Counted from the stretch's first letter, positions 1 through 8,123 are shown. The stretch: 33,147 nt of DNA from JAKFVA01 sp046155225 (GCA_046155225.1 JBJXED010000010.1:1-33147); one strand, 5' to 3'. Translations and numbers: made by a program. The notes: generated by a model from the sequence alone, not told the origin.

Positions 1-50
1 GCCCAGAGCGTGGCAATCGCGATGTTCGGCGCTTGGGTTAGACGCTTCAT
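1..50 (-). CDS. Start of a DUF2007-like small protein (partial, runs off left edge)
   Basis: A minus-strand ATG at 48-50 opens a frame that stays open to the window edge and reads MKRLTQAPNIAIATLW. This resembles the N-terminus of small DUF2007 ('putative signal transducing protein') proteins of Comamonadaceae, where an 'APN..IA.LWA' start is usual. Only 16 residues are visible, so the family call rests on recall of that pattern. It lies 59 bp downstream of the DUF3717/DUF1289 gene on the same strand and could be co-transcribed with it. Confidence 0.45.
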   Translation of the reverse strand, partial: MKRLTQAPNIAIATLW

Positions 51-109
51 GGCGTTAGTTTTGAAGTACTTGGGCCGCCGCGGCAGCGACTGACGCAAGG
101 GGGCCACAT

Positions 110-508
110 TCATGCGCGCTCAGCGTAGCGGTTAAAGCGCCAGGCTTTGGCGTCGAGCGAAATGCGCTGCCAGGTGGCGCGTTTTTGCGCGGGGCTCAGC
201 TCGGGCCAATGCTGCACTTCGGCTTCGGTGCGGCCACAGCCCTTGCAGACCGCGTCGCCCTGGCTGGTCGAGCAAATGGCGATGCACGGCGTGTCGGGCG
301 TGGTGGCGTACCAGGCCAGCCAGGCGGCATGGGCGGCGGCGGGAAAGCTGGCTTCGTCGGCTTCGTCGGCATGGAAAAAAACCATTTGTCCATAGACTTG
401 CGCCAGCTCGCGCAGCGCCGGCGCGAGGCTGATGCCGTCGGGCGAAGGCGACTTCTCGCGCCAGTAATTGATGGCGGCTTCAAGGTCGGTGATGTGGATG
501 CCAGGCAT
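110..508 (-). CDS. DUF3717-DUF1289 two-domain protein
   Basis: A 132-residue protein of unknown function. Residues 1-65 (beginning MPGIHITDLEAAINYWR) match the DUF3717 pattern. Residues 70-125 match DUF1289, with a four-cysteine set C75, C79, C88, C91 followed by G-R-T and a conserved W, suggestive of a small metal or Fe-S site. I chose the ATG at 508 because the DUF3717 signature begins there. The frame can be extended to a TTG at 565, but the extra residues look unstructured and no clear Shine-Dalgarno supports either choice. It diverges from the holin-like gene across about 100 bp. Neither domain has an assigned reaction that I can name. Confidence 0.75.
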   Translation of the reverse strand: MPGIHITDLEAAINYWREKSPSPDGISLAPALRELAQVYGQMVFFHADEADEASFPAAAHAAWLAWYATTPDTPCIAICSTSQGDAVCKGCGRTEAEVQHWPELSPAQKRATWQRISLDAKAWRFNRYAERA

Positions 509-610
509 GGTGCGTGGGGATGAATCCGCTGATGGTAGCCGCCCGGCAGCAGCGTAGCTTGGCAAGCCAACCTGCTATGCTGAAACCCAATCCCGAAAAG
601 GCAAACAGCT

Positions 611-961
611 ATGAAACTATTGACGCAATGGCTGCTGAGCGCAGTGGCCCTGCTGGCAGTGGCGCACCTCTACAGCGGGGTGCAGGTCTCCAGCTTTACC
701 GCCGCCTTGATTGCGGCGCTGGTCATTGGCCTGCTGAACGCGGTGCTCAGGCCACTGCTGGTGGTGCTGACCTTGCCGGTGACGGTGGTCACGCTGGGGC
801 TGTTTTTGTTTGTCATCAACGCGCTGATGTTCTGGGCGGCCTCAGGCCTGCTGGGGGGTTTTCAGGTCAGCGGTTTTGTCGCGGCGCTGATCGGCTCGCT
901 CATTTACTCGGTGCTGGGCATGCTGATTGATGCGGCATTGCAGCAAGTCTTCAAAAAATAA
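611..961 (+). CDS. Phage holin family 4-like (DUF360-type) small membrane protein
   Basis: A 116-residue, very hydrophobic protein with about four membrane segments (roughly residues 5-22, 29-50, 53-78, 84-108). The pattern LNAVLRPLLVVLTLPVTVVTLGLF is typical of the 'Mycobacterium 4 TMS phage holin' superfamily, which despite its name is a widespread chromosomal membrane protein without proven holin activity. A weak AAAGG lies ahead of the ATG. It converges with the M48 protease gene with only 5 bp between the stop codons and no visible terminator. No phage genes are nearby, so a prophage origin is unlikely. Confidence 0.8.
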   Translation: MKLLTQWLLSAVALLAVAHLYSGVQVSSFTAALIAALVIGLLNAVLRPLLVVLTLPVTVVTLGLFLFVINALMFWAASGLLGGFQVSGFVAALIGSLIYSVLGMLIDAALQQVFKK

Positions 962-966
962 GCCGG

Positions 967-2661
967 CTACCGCTCTTGCTGCTGCTCTTTGAGCAGCGCC
1001 TCCATCTGCCGGGCCCGGCTGTCGATGATCGATGCTTCGATTTGGTCGGTCGCGCCCGCACCGGCGCGGGCGGCCTGCTGCCCGGCTTTGAAGCGGTCCA
1101 GCGCCGCGCCATAGTCAAACCGCACGGCATGCGATTCGGCCTCGGCCCGCAGGGCCCGCAAGCTGAGGTTTTGCTGCTGGTAGGCCACGCCCAGCCGCTG
1201 CCAGGCCAGCGCGTCTCGCGGGTGCGTCGCCAGCCAGCTTTGCAGGCGCTGCGCTACGGCAGCAGCGCTGGCAGGCACTTTGCCCGTGGCATCTGGCACG
1301 CCCAAGGCCAGTTGCGTTTGCGCCCACAGCATCAACTCGGGCCGCATCGGGGCGGTGCTGTCCAGCCACTGCGCAGCGCGGCTGGCCTGGCCTTGAGCCA
1401 GCGCCAATTCGGCCTGCAGCAAGCGGCCCAGGCGGGTGGCCCGCTCGCCCTGCGCCGCTTCGGCGGCCCCGCGGGGTGAAGGCGGGGTCGGCAAGCGGGT
1501 GTTCAGCGGGGCACCGGGCCGGGTCAGCGGCGCGTTGCTGCCCGCAGCCCCGGGTTCAAGCCGCGCCAGCAAGCGGCTGAGCTGGTCGGCCATTTGGCGG
1601 GCCTGGGCGTGGTCGCGCAACTGGGAAGCGGCCAGCGCACCGGCGTAGGCGACGGCTGCTTGTTGCGCTGGGCTGCTGCCACTGGCAGGATCCGCCTGCG
1701 CCTGTGCCACCCAGCCGCGCAGTTGGTCCACATCGGGCCTGGCCAATACCCTGGCGCGGGCGGCCAGCATCGCATGTTCGGCCAGCAAGGGCCGCTCGGG
1801 GACGCTGCTGCCCTCCGCCAAGGCCAGCCGCTCGCGCACCGAGGCAATCCGTTCGCTGGTGAGCGGGTGGGTGCGCAAGTAGGGGAACGAGCCGCTGTCG
1901 TTCAGGCGCGAGGCTTGCTGCAGCTTCTCGAACATGCTGCCAAAGGCGCGCGAATCAAACCCGGCTTGCGCCATGACGGCAAAGCCGATGCGGTCGGCCT
2001 CGCGCTCCACGTCTCGCGAAAAACCGAGCTGGTTGGCCGCCACCAAGCCCTGCCCGCCGGTGATCAGCGCCTGCGCCGCCTCGGGGCTTTTGCTGGCCAC
2101 CAGCGCGCCCAGAATCATGCTGGCAATCAGCAGCGGGGTTTGCTGGTTCTGGCGGCTGATCTGGCGCGCGATGTGGCGCTGCGTCACGTGCGTGAGCTCA
2201 TGCGCCAGCACCGAGGCCAGCTCGTCGGCACTGCTGACCACGCCAATCAGCCCCAGGTTCATGCCCAGGTAGCCACCCGGCACGGCAAAGGCGTTGATGC
2301 TGCGGTCACGTCCCAGCAGCACCTCAAACGCAAAGCGCTCCTCCAGCTCGGGGCTGAGTTCGCCGCGCTGGCGCGCCGCCGCCAGCAAGTCCTGCCAGAT
2401 CGACTCGACATACTCTTGCAGCAAGGGGTCGTCGATGTAGTCGGCGTCGCGGTAGAGGTCGCGCGCAATGCGCTCGCCGATCTTGCGCTCCAGACTGACG
2501 CTGATGTCGGCGTTGTCGCCCAGGGCGGGCAGTTCGTTGCCGGTGGCGGCCTGCGGCGCAGGCCCGGTGAGCAGGCCGGCGACGAGCAGGATGGTCAGCG
2601 ATGCCCTGAATTTTCTTGCCGGGGCTGCGCCAGGCACAAAGCGCCAGGTTCGCCGCGTCAA
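967..2661 (-). CDS. M48 family periplasmic zinc metalloprotease with C-terminal TPR-like region (BepA/YfgC type)
   Basis: A 564-residue secreted metalloprotease. A signal peptide with a basic start and the hydrophobic stretch LTILLVAGLLTG covers about residues 1-40. The M48 domain spans about 50-270, with HELTH at 154-158 (H154 and H158 zinc ligands, E155 catalytic) and the downstream Glu ligand E221 in the 'READ' motif. The remainder is Ala/Gln-rich helical repeat sequence of the TPR type, as in E. coli BepA, which helps quality control of outer-membrane proteins such as the LPS translocon. The start codon overlaps the stop of the upstream pilin-accessory gene (ATGA at 2658-2661), so the two are translationally coupled. 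The exact substrate cannot be read from sequence. Confidence 0.9.
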   Translation of the reverse strand: MTRRTWRFVPGAAPARKFRASLTILLVAGLLTGPAPQAATGNELPALGDNADISVSLERKIGERIARDLYRDADYIDDPLLQEYVESIWQDLLAAARQRGELSPELEERFAFEVLLGRDRSINAFAVPGGYLGMNLGLIGVVSSADELASVLAHELTHVTQRHIARQISRQNQQTPLLIASMILGALVASKSPEAAQALITGGQGLVAANQLGFSRDVEREADRIGFAVMAQAGFDSRAFGSMFEKLQQASRLNDSGSFPYLRTHPLTSERIASVRERLALAEGSSVPERPLLAEHAMLAARARVLARPDVDQLRGWVAQAQADPASGSSPAQQAAVAYAGALAASQLRDHAQARQMADQLSRLLARLEPGAAGSNAPLTRPGAPLNTRLPTPPSPRGAAEAAQGERATRLGRLLQAELALAQGQASRAAQWLDSTAPMRPELMLWAQTQLALGVPDATGKVPASAAAVAQRLQSWLATHPRDALAWQRLGVAYQQQNLSLRALRAEAESHAVRFDYGAALDRFKAGQQAARAGAGATDQIEASIIDSRARQMEALLKEQQQER

Positions 2662-3440
2662 AACGAGTCCAGCGGCATGAAGGCCACCACCTGCGCGGTG
2701 TGCGGGTCGATGAACACCGTCCAGAAGCTTTTGCGCCCGACCATCGGCAAATACACCAGCGCAGCGGGTTTGGCCTTGTTGGGTGCGAGGTGCTCGGCCA
2801 GCAGCGTGTCGATGGCGGCGGCTTGGGCCGGGAAGCGTTTCTTCAGCGCGTCAACCGGTTTGGCTTCTTTCAGCACGCGCTCGCGCGCCTGTGAATACGG
2901 CTCCCACAACCCAGGCTGGGCCGCCAGGGGAATGCCACTGAGGGCCACCTGGGTGGCCTCAAAACTCTCTGCCGCGTCCTTGAAAGGCCGCACCGACAGC
3001 ATGCCCGGCCCCCACAGCGGCTGGGCGTTGATGTCTTCGGCCAGCTTGCCGGTGAAGTCTTCCGGGATTTCGATGGCGTGCACCACGCGGAAACGGTCAA
3101 TCTCAAACACCAAATGCACTGGCCTGGCGACAAACACTGTCCACAGGCCGTAGCACAGCGCCAGCAATTGCAGCAGGCCGATGACGCCCAGGTCACGGCG
3201 CAACTCTTTTCTGGGTTTTTTGAGGTTGAACACGGTCAGGGTGAGCAAGGGGCCGAGGATGACATCGACCGCGACGACGATCAGAAACAACTCGCGCCCG
3301 CCCGAGATTTCGCGGTAAGGGTAGGGATACCACAGGCCAAACACCAGCGCCGAGGCCAGCGCGGCAATCAGCAGGCTCAGGCCCAGGTGAATCAGGGCGG
3401 CCCAAACACGGGCGGGTAGGCGGTCTTTCCAGTCGGTCAT
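2658..3440 (-). CDS. TfpX/TfpZ family type IV pilin accessory protein
   Basis: A 260-residue inner-membrane protein. Three membrane segments are visible at about residues 12-36, 48-70 and 84-104, then a soluble domain. The block GGRELFLIVVAVDVILGP, followed by TLTVFNLKKP and ELRRDLGVIGLLQL, is characteristic of the TfpX/TfpZ (FimB-like) family. Its members help their cognate type IV pilins fold or reach the pilus. I chose the ATG at 3440 (MTDWKDRLPARVW) over a 21-residue upstream extension because the family normally starts close to its first helix. It shares an ATGA overlap with the M48 protease gene. It lies about 4 kb from the pilin gene, separated by the glycosyltransferase pair and by moaC on the other strand. 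Confidence 0.85.
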   Translation of the reverse strand: MTDWKDRLPARVWAALIHLGLSLLIAALASALVFGLWYPYPYREISGGRELFLIVVAVDVILGPLLTLTVFNLKKPRKELRRDLGVIGLLQLLALCYGLWTVFVARPVHLVFEIDRFRVVHAIEIPEDFTGKLAEDINAQPLWGPGMLSVRPFKDAAESFEATQVALSGIPLAAQPGLWEPYSQARERVLKEAKPVDALKKRFPAQAAAIDTLLAEHLAPNKAKPAALVYLPMVGRKSFWTVFIDPHTAQVVAFMPLDSF

Positions 3441-3550
3441 GGTCGTATCATGGGCGCGCACCCGGCATAGGCTGCCGCGCTGCGGTAAGTGGAGTAGGGG
3501 CACATTTATACATCGGCTTTGTTTCGCAATTCAATCCCACTGGCAACACT

Positions 3551-4045
3551 ATGACCGGTTTGACGCATTTTGATTCCCAGGGCCTGGCCCATATGGTCGA
3601 TGTGGCGGGCAAAGCCCACACCCACCGGGTGGCGGTGGCCACTGGCCGCATCGAGATGCAGGCCCGTACGCTGGCCCTGATTGCGTCGGGCAGCGCCAAA
3701 AAAGGCGATGTGCTGGGCATTGCGCGAATAGCCGGCATTCAGGCGGCCAAAAAGACCAGCGACTTGATTCCCCTGTGCCACCCGCTGGCGCTGACCCGCG
3801 TGGCGCTTGAGTTTGCGCTGCAAGCCGAAGACGGTGACGTACCTGCCGCCGTGCTGTGCACCGCTACCGCAGAAACCGTCGGTCCCACCGGGGTGGAGAT
3901 GGAGGCGCTGACCGCCGCAGCCACCGCGCTTTTAACGATCTACGACATGTGCAAGGCGGTGGACCGCGGCATGACGCTTGCGCAGGTGCGGCTGGCGGAA
4001 AAGCGCGGCGGCAAATCGGGCGACTTTGTCGCGGCGACTCCGTGA
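3551..4045 (+). CDS. moaC: Cyclic pyranopterin monophosphate synthase MoaC
   Basis: Second step of molybdenum cofactor synthesis: converts the cyclised GTP intermediate made by MoaA to cyclic pyranopterin monophosphate. All family blocks are present in the 164 residues: LTHFD near the start, AHMVDVAGKA, K51 in the KKGDVLGIARIAGI block, LIPLCHPL with H77, GPTGVEMEALTA, YDMCKAVD with D132 and K135, and GGKSGDF at the end. Length is normal for the family. It is the only plus-strand gene between two minus-strand pilus-related blocks and has no other moa or moe gene beside it. Confidence 0.97.
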   Translation: MTGLTHFDSQGLAHMVDVAGKAHTHRVAVATGRIEMQARTLALIASGSAKKGDVLGIARIAGIQAAKKTSDLIPLCHPLALTRVALEFALQAEDGDVPAAVLCTATAETVGPTGVEMEALTAAATALLTIYDMCKAVDRGMTLAQVRLAEKRGGKSGDFVAATP

Positions 4046-4085
4046 TGCCGTTCGGCTGGCTGCGGCTTGCTGGGTCTGACTGCGT

Positions 4086-5633
4086 TTATTTTGCTTTGGC
4101 ACGCCAGGCGTCATATTCCTGCGGGAAAGCGGCCCGGTAGCGCGCCAGGTGGTAGGCGGCCTCGGCGTCCCGGCCCAGCATGGCGGCCGATTCAATCAGC
4201 TTTTCAACCACTTTCGGCTCGGGCGAGAAATGCAACATCTCGCTGGCCAGCGCGTACACCTGCGGTGCATTGGACGGGCGCAGCGTCGTCAAGCCCAGTT
4301 CGGCAAAACGCACATGGCCACTAAACAACCACGAGGCCTGCAGCTTGCCCAGGGTGTCGCCCTGGTAGGCGGCGCTGCGCTCGGCTGCGGGCTTGTAAAT
4401 CTGGCCGATACGCCAGTAATCCCAAGCCGCGTAGCCTAAACCTGCCAAGCCGGGTACTATCAAAAATAGAGCTATACCGGCATGTTTTACCTTGGCTACA
4501 AGCGGTTTTGATTCAAAATTTGCCGCGAAAACAGCTTTTGGAGGCTTTTGCAGCAGCAGCGCCAGTGCCAGGCCCACCGCGATCTGGAACGGCCCGTACC
4601 ACAGCGGAAACTCCAGCAAACTGTGCACGCCGACCAGCGCCAGCACGCCCCAGGCCATTTGCCGCACCGGGCCCTGCTCGGCCCACGGCTTTTGCCGAAT
4701 CAGCCACCACAGCGCGCCGCCGCACAGCAGCAGCGCCAGCGGCACGCCGAACTCGACCGCCAGGTGCAGCGGCAGGTTGTGCGCATTGTCGACAATCGCG
4801 CAAAACCGCTGCTCGGGCCGTGTGTCGCGGTACAGGTGCAGGTAGTGGGCGTAGTCGAGCTCGCCCCAGCCCCAGCCGAGCCAGGGGCGCTGGGCGACCA
4901 GCTCCAGCACATTGGCCCACAGCACCCGGCGGCTGCTGCAACCCAGCTCCTGCGTCAGGCGGGCAAAGATGCCGTATTCGGCCGGGTCCACGCCCGCCAG
5001 GCTGGGCAAAAAACTGGCCGCAGCGGCATACGCCAGCAGCACCACAGCCGCCCAGCTTGCCAGCACACCGCCCGTCAGTACGGCGGGCGGTGTGCGGGGT
5101 TCCGCCACCGGCATGCCCGCGCTGGCCGAGCGGCGTGCCGACCATTGCCACAGCAGCGCCAGCGCGAGCAGCAAGACCAATTGCAGCAAACCGGTGCGCG
5201 AGGCCGACAGCGCTGTGCCCACCGCCAGCAGCGCCGCAGCGAGCAATCCGAGCCCATGCGCAGCGCGCCCGAGTGGCTGGCTCATCAGGCCAAACAGCAG
5301 CGCCGCCTGGGCGATATTGGTCAGCGTGGCAAACAGGTTGCGCTGGCGCAGGTTGGCAAAAGCGGTGCCGGGATCGGTCTGGTTCAGCCAGGGGGCGAGT
5401 GCGGCTTCCAGATCAAAAAATTGCAGCCCGGCGATGGCGCTGCTGAGCAGGCCCGCCGCCAGCCAGGCCAGGGCAGCGGCCTGCCAGTCGCCGGTGCGCC
5501 ACAGCGCCAGCAGCAGCACAGCGCAAGTCCACGACACCAACAGCGGCGTGACCGCCGCCGACGGACCGCCGACAAAGGGGTTGAGCCAGGGCAGCAAGAC
5601 CAGCAGCGCCACGGCAGCGATGCGCATGGTCAT
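4086..5633 (-). CDS. Second PglL/Wzy-type O-oligosaccharyltransferase (O-antigen ligase family)
   Basis: A 515-residue polytopic membrane protein of the Wzy_C/PglL family, which transfers lipid-linked glycans to pilins or other acceptors on the periplasmic side. Family marks are LRQRNLFATLTN near residue 90, VDNAHNLPLHLAVEFGVP around residue 280 (the conserved HN of the large periplasmic loop), and HSLLEFPLWYGPF, the C-terminal Wzy_C_2 signature. It begins one base after the stop of the 568-residue paralogue upstream, so the pair is probably co-translated. Residues about 372-393 are encoded by a copy of an interspersed repeat (4455-4520), and the linker there is longer than in the paralogue. 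It could serve as a ligase, an oligomerising enzyme or a second glycosylation enzyme. Confidence 0.85.
   Translation of the reverse strand: MTMRIAAVALLVLLPWLNPFVGGPSAAVTPLLVSWTCAVLLLALWRTGDWQAAALAWLAAGLLSSAIAGLQFFDLEAALAPWLNQTDPGTAFANLRQRNLFATLTNIAQAALLFGLMSQPLGRAAHGLGLLAAALLAVGTALSASRTGLLQLVLLLALALLWQWSARRSASAGMPVAEPRTPPAVLTGGVLASWAAVVLLAYAAAASFLPSLAGVDPAEYGIFARLTQELGCSSRRVLWANVLELVAQRPWLGWGWGELDYAHYLHLYRDTRPEQRFCAIVDNAHNLPLHLAVEFGVPLALLLCGGALWWLIRQKPWAEQGPVRQMAWGVLALVGVHSLLEFPLWYGPFQIAVGLALALLLQKPPKAVFAANFESKPLVAKVKHAGIALFLIVPGLAGLGYAAWDYWRIGQIYKPAAERSAAYQGDTLGKLQASWLFSGHVRFAELGLTTLRPSNAPQVYALASEMLHFSPEPKVVEKLIESAAMLGRDAEAAYHLARYRAAFPQEYDAWRAKAK
4455..4520 (+). repeat. Interspersed repeat, copy A (inside a coding region)
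   Basis: About 65 bp matching copies at 22262-22325 and 26689-26755. Shared landmarks in order are an AT-rich lead with AATAG, then CTATACCGGCATG, then TTTACCTTGGCTACA, then GGTTTTGATT. It lies antisense within the second oligosaccharyltransferase gene, where its complement is translated as part of a basic linker and membrane segment (KVKHAGIALFLIV). Confidence 0.7.
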
Positions 5634-5634
5634 T

Positions 5635-7341
5635 TCAAGGCGTCAGCACCGCCGCCAGTTGGGGGTATTTTTCCGCCTGCAAGCGCCGCAAATCCAGCGT
5701 TACATTGGCGTAGTAGCGCGGGCCGAACATGCCTTTGACGACCTGCATCTGGCGGCTCGCACCTGCGGCGTCGCCCCTCAACCCCAAGACCAGCGCGTAG
5801 CGGTAGACCAGCGGGCGGTAGCCAAAGCGCAGCGACACCTTGCGCAGGCGCTCGACTTGCGCGGCACTCATCTCGGGGCTGGCCTGCAGACGCAGCGTGG
5901 CCAGCAACGCGCCCAATTGCGTGTTCATCCAGACATCGGGCACCACATGGTCTTCGGGGGTGCGGCCCACGCGCAGGTTTTCAAAACGCGCGACGCGAAA
6001 GTCGTCTTCAATCAAGATGTATTCGTAGCTCAAATAGCTGCCCAGCGCTGTCAGTACGGCCAGGCTGGCCCAGGCCCAGCGCTTGGGCAGTTGCCCTAGC
6101 CGCTGCGGCGGCTGGTGCTGGTCCAACGCAGCCTCGACCACCCCGACCAAGACGCCAGCGGTGAGCAAAAAATAGGCGTAGGCATACGGAAACTCGAGCA
6201 TGCTGTGCACGGCCAGAGGCAGCAGCATGGCCATGGCGTAGGCTGCCTCTCGGGAGCGCACGCGCGCAAGGCGTGTCACTAACCAATACCCCAGTGCGAG
6301 CGACAAGGCCACGCCGAGCGGCAGGCCAACCCACACCAACACATCGAGCACCAGGTTATGCGCGTTGGAGAGCAGCAGTTCGCCGGGGTATTGCGGCGCG
6401 CCCACGGCCTGCGCGGCGGTGGTTTGGTTCCAGCCGTACCCCAGCCAGGGGGCCTCTTTGATGGCGGCCCACATTTGCTGCACACCCAGCCAGCGGCCGT
6501 TGTCTTCGAACAGGGTGGTTGGCCGCACCGCCCCGATTTCAAACCAGCGGTTGATCAGGCGCAGGCCAACGCTGGTGGCACCGTATGCCAGCAGCCATAC
6601 AACCACCGCTTGCGGGGATATGAAGGTAGCGTGCTTGCTGCCTGCGGCGCTGTCACTGGCGCTGCGGTACTGGTAATGCTTGTACGCCGCAAACACCGCA
6701 AGCGCTCCTGCACTGAGCAGCGCGGTGCGCGATTCGGTCAGCACCAGCGCCCAAGTCAAAAACACGGTGGCCACGCTGGACCCAATTTTGCCGAATGTGC
6801 CGCGCTGAAAGAAGTACGCCAATGCCACCAAACCCATGAGCAGCAATGACCCCAACTGGTTGGGCTGGCCCAGGTTGGCAAAGGCCCGCTCACCGGCTTC
6901 AATGTGCGTGACGAAGGTGGTGAGGGTGGCCGCCACACCCTGCCACTGCATCCATGCCATGGCGGCAGACAATAAGGCCGCTGCGAGCACCGCAGCCGCG
7001 ATAGTCAAAAAAACAGGCGGTGCGTCGGCGTACTTGGCGCTGCCCTGTCCCGCATAGCCCAAGCACACCGCCAGTGCAAAACCCAGCCCATACAGCGAAG
7101 CGACCCAGGCGTCCCCGGCAAAAAATACCAGCCCCATGGCGTAATGCAGCCAGGGCAACAGGGCCAGCAAACCCGCCGCCACAGCCACCCGGGGCAGCGC
7201 TACAGCGCCGGGGCTTTGCCGCCATAACGAAACTGCAAGCAAGCCGACGGCAACAAAGGCCAGCAGTTCTGAATGGAAATTGACCCAGGGCAGGTAATGG
7301 TTGGGCAGCAACCAGGCGAGGGTAAAAACTGTGAATGCCAT
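5635..7341 (-). CDS. PglL-type protein O-oligosaccharyltransferase, probably for the adjacent pilin
   Basis: A 568-residue polytopic membrane protein of the PglL/Wzy family. FANLGQPNQLGSLLLMG, LSNAHNLVLDVLVWVGLP (the catalytic-loop HN) and VHSMLEFPYAYAYFL are the expected motifs, followed by a C-terminal soluble tail of about 130 residues. The open frame continues upstream, but I chose the ATG at 7341 (MAFTVFTLAWLLPNHYLPW) because PglL proteins start just before this 'LP..YLPW' segment. The longer frame also crosses the pilin terminator. It lies 67 bp downstream of the pilin gene on the same strand. In Neisseria and Pseudomonas such enzymes encoded near the pilin glycosylate it, so the pilin is the most likely acceptor here. 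Expression may come from read-through of the terminator. Confidence 0.88.
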   Translation of the reverse strand: MAFTVFTLAWLLPNHYLPWVNFHSELLAFVAVGLLAVSLWRQSPGAVALPRVAVAAGLLALLPWLHYAMGLVFFAGDAWVASLYGLGFALAVCLGYAGQGSAKYADAPPVFLTIAAAVLAAALLSAAMAWMQWQGVAATLTTFVTHIEAGERAFANLGQPNQLGSLLLMGLVALAYFFQRGTFGKIGSSVATVFLTWALVLTESRTALLSAGALAVFAAYKHYQYRSASDSAAGSKHATFISPQAVVVWLLAYGATSVGLRLINRWFEIGAVRPTTLFEDNGRWLGVQQMWAAIKEAPWLGYGWNQTTAAQAVGAPQYPGELLLSNAHNLVLDVLVWVGLPLGVALSLALGYWLVTRLARVRSREAAYAMAMLLPLAVHSMLEFPYAYAYFLLTAGVLVGVVEAALDQHQPPQRLGQLPKRWAWASLAVLTALGSYLSYEYILIEDDFRVARFENLRVGRTPEDHVVPDVWMNTQLGALLATLRLQASPEMSAAQVERLRKVSLRFGYRPLVYRYALVLGLRGDAAGASRQMQVVKGMFGPRYYANVTLDLRRLQAEKYPQLAAVLTP

Positions 7342-7361
7342 GTGCCGAGTTGTATTTGGAG

Positions 7362-7388
7362 AAAAAAAAGCGGCCGAAGCCGCTTTTT
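7362..7388 (-). terminator. Rho-independent terminator of the pilin gene (UUCG tetraloop)
   Basis: A perfect 10-bp stem (7365-7374 pairing with 7379-7388) closes a four-base loop. On the minus strand the loop reads C(UUCG)G, an exceptionally stable tetraloop, and a run of eight U residues follows. It ends about 20 bp before the glycosyltransferase start, so it would cap the abundant pilin transcript while letting some polymerase through. Confidence 0.9.
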
Positions 7389-7408
7389 GTGAAGTCTGAA
7401 AAATTAAA

Positions 7409-7945
7409 TTAGGCGTCGGGTGCACGGCAAGAACCGGGCAGATACTTCGCAACAACCGAGTTGGCACCAGTCGTTGGGCCACAGAGCCAAGAATTCACCG
7501 TGCCGCCCAGGGCAGGTGGAACACAGGCCGAGAATGTGGTTTGCGCAGCTGCATTGCAAGGTGCCAAGCGAAGCGTGCCGCCAGCGGTACCGTCAGCCTT
7601 GTTGTTGATGGCTTGCGTGGTCACAGTAATCACGGCATTACCAGCTACAGGGGTTGCTGCAATCCCGGTGGTGGTCACTGTAGCCACGTACTTGGTGCCC
7701 GAAGCTGCAGTAACCTGCTCGCAACCCCAACCGTTATCAGCAATCAAAGCCGTCGAATTGCCCGTCTGAATCGTCTCGGTCATGCTGGTGCGGCACTGCG
7801 AAGCAGCCAGCACAGCCTCAGACATTTTGGCGCGGACGGTGTAGTCTTGGTAGGCCGGCAAAGCCACGGCTGCCAAGATACCAATGATGGCCACCACAAT
7901 CATCAACTCGATCAGGGTAAAACCCTTTTGCATAGTACGTTTCAT
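7409..7945 (-). CDS. pilA: Type IV major pilin (PilA-like prepilin)
   Basis: A 178-residue prepilin. The leader MKRTMQKG is cut by prepilin peptidase before F9, giving a mature N-terminus FTLIELMIVVAIIGILAAVA with the invariant Glu at +5 and a hydrophobic assembly helix. The globular part carries several cysteines. The last pair (WLCGPTT and GSCRAPDA) would form the usual C-terminal D-region disulfide loop. I chose the ATG at 7945 because it gives a canonical short leader and is preceded by GGAG at a good distance. A sigma-54 promoter lies upstream and a strong terminator downstream. Two PglL-type transferases follow, so the pilin is probably glycosylated. Confidence 0.95.
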   Translation of the reverse strand: MKRTMQKGFTLIELMIVVAIIGILAAVALPAYQDYTVRAKMSEAVLAASQCRTSMTETIQTGNSTALIADNGWGCEQVTAASGTKYVATVTTTGIAATPVAGNAVITVTTQAINNKADGTAGGTLRLAPCNAAAQTTFSACVPPALGGTVNSWLCGPTTGANSVVAKYLPGSCRAPDA

Positions 7946-8011
7946 GAAAAACTCCAAATAGTAAAAAGACAAGGTTGAAAAAGAAAACTCACGGATGCGC
8001 ACGTTAGGCAA

Positions 8012-8027
8012 CGCAGCTTTTGTGCCA
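8012..8027 (-). promoter_or_regulatory. Sigma-54 (-24/-12) promoter for the pilin gene
   Basis: The minus strand reads TGGCACAAAAGCTGCG. The -24 box TGGCAC is perfect, and the GC of the -12 box is at the exact consensus spacing (consensus TGGCAC-N5-TTGCA). The predicted start, about 12 nt downstream (near 8001), leaves a leader of about 55 nt before the GGAG and ATG of the pilin. Sigma-54 with PilR control of pilin genes is well established in Pseudomonas, so the same logic is likely here. Confidence 0.8.
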
Positions 8028-8123
8028 CTTCATTCTAGGCAGGGCGTATTACAACTGCCTACAGGCTTTGCGCCAATGTTGCGGAATTTTCCGCGCGGAG
8101 TTCGCTTTTTATTGTGCTGGATT

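Noticed and set aside
611..961. Holin-like gene as evidence of a prophage
   Set aside because: The family is common on chromosomes and no lysis, integrase or structural phage genes are nearby.
1594..3153. A 519-codon plus-strand frame spanning the M48 protease and TfpX genes
   Set aside because: It crosses two coupled minus-strand genes and shows no domain or ribosome site.
4508..5738. Long plus-strand frames (312 and 396 codons) across the second oligosaccharyltransferase
   Set aside because: They are compositionally biased (Arg/Pro/Ala or Gln) shadows of a well-supported membrane protein on the minus strand.
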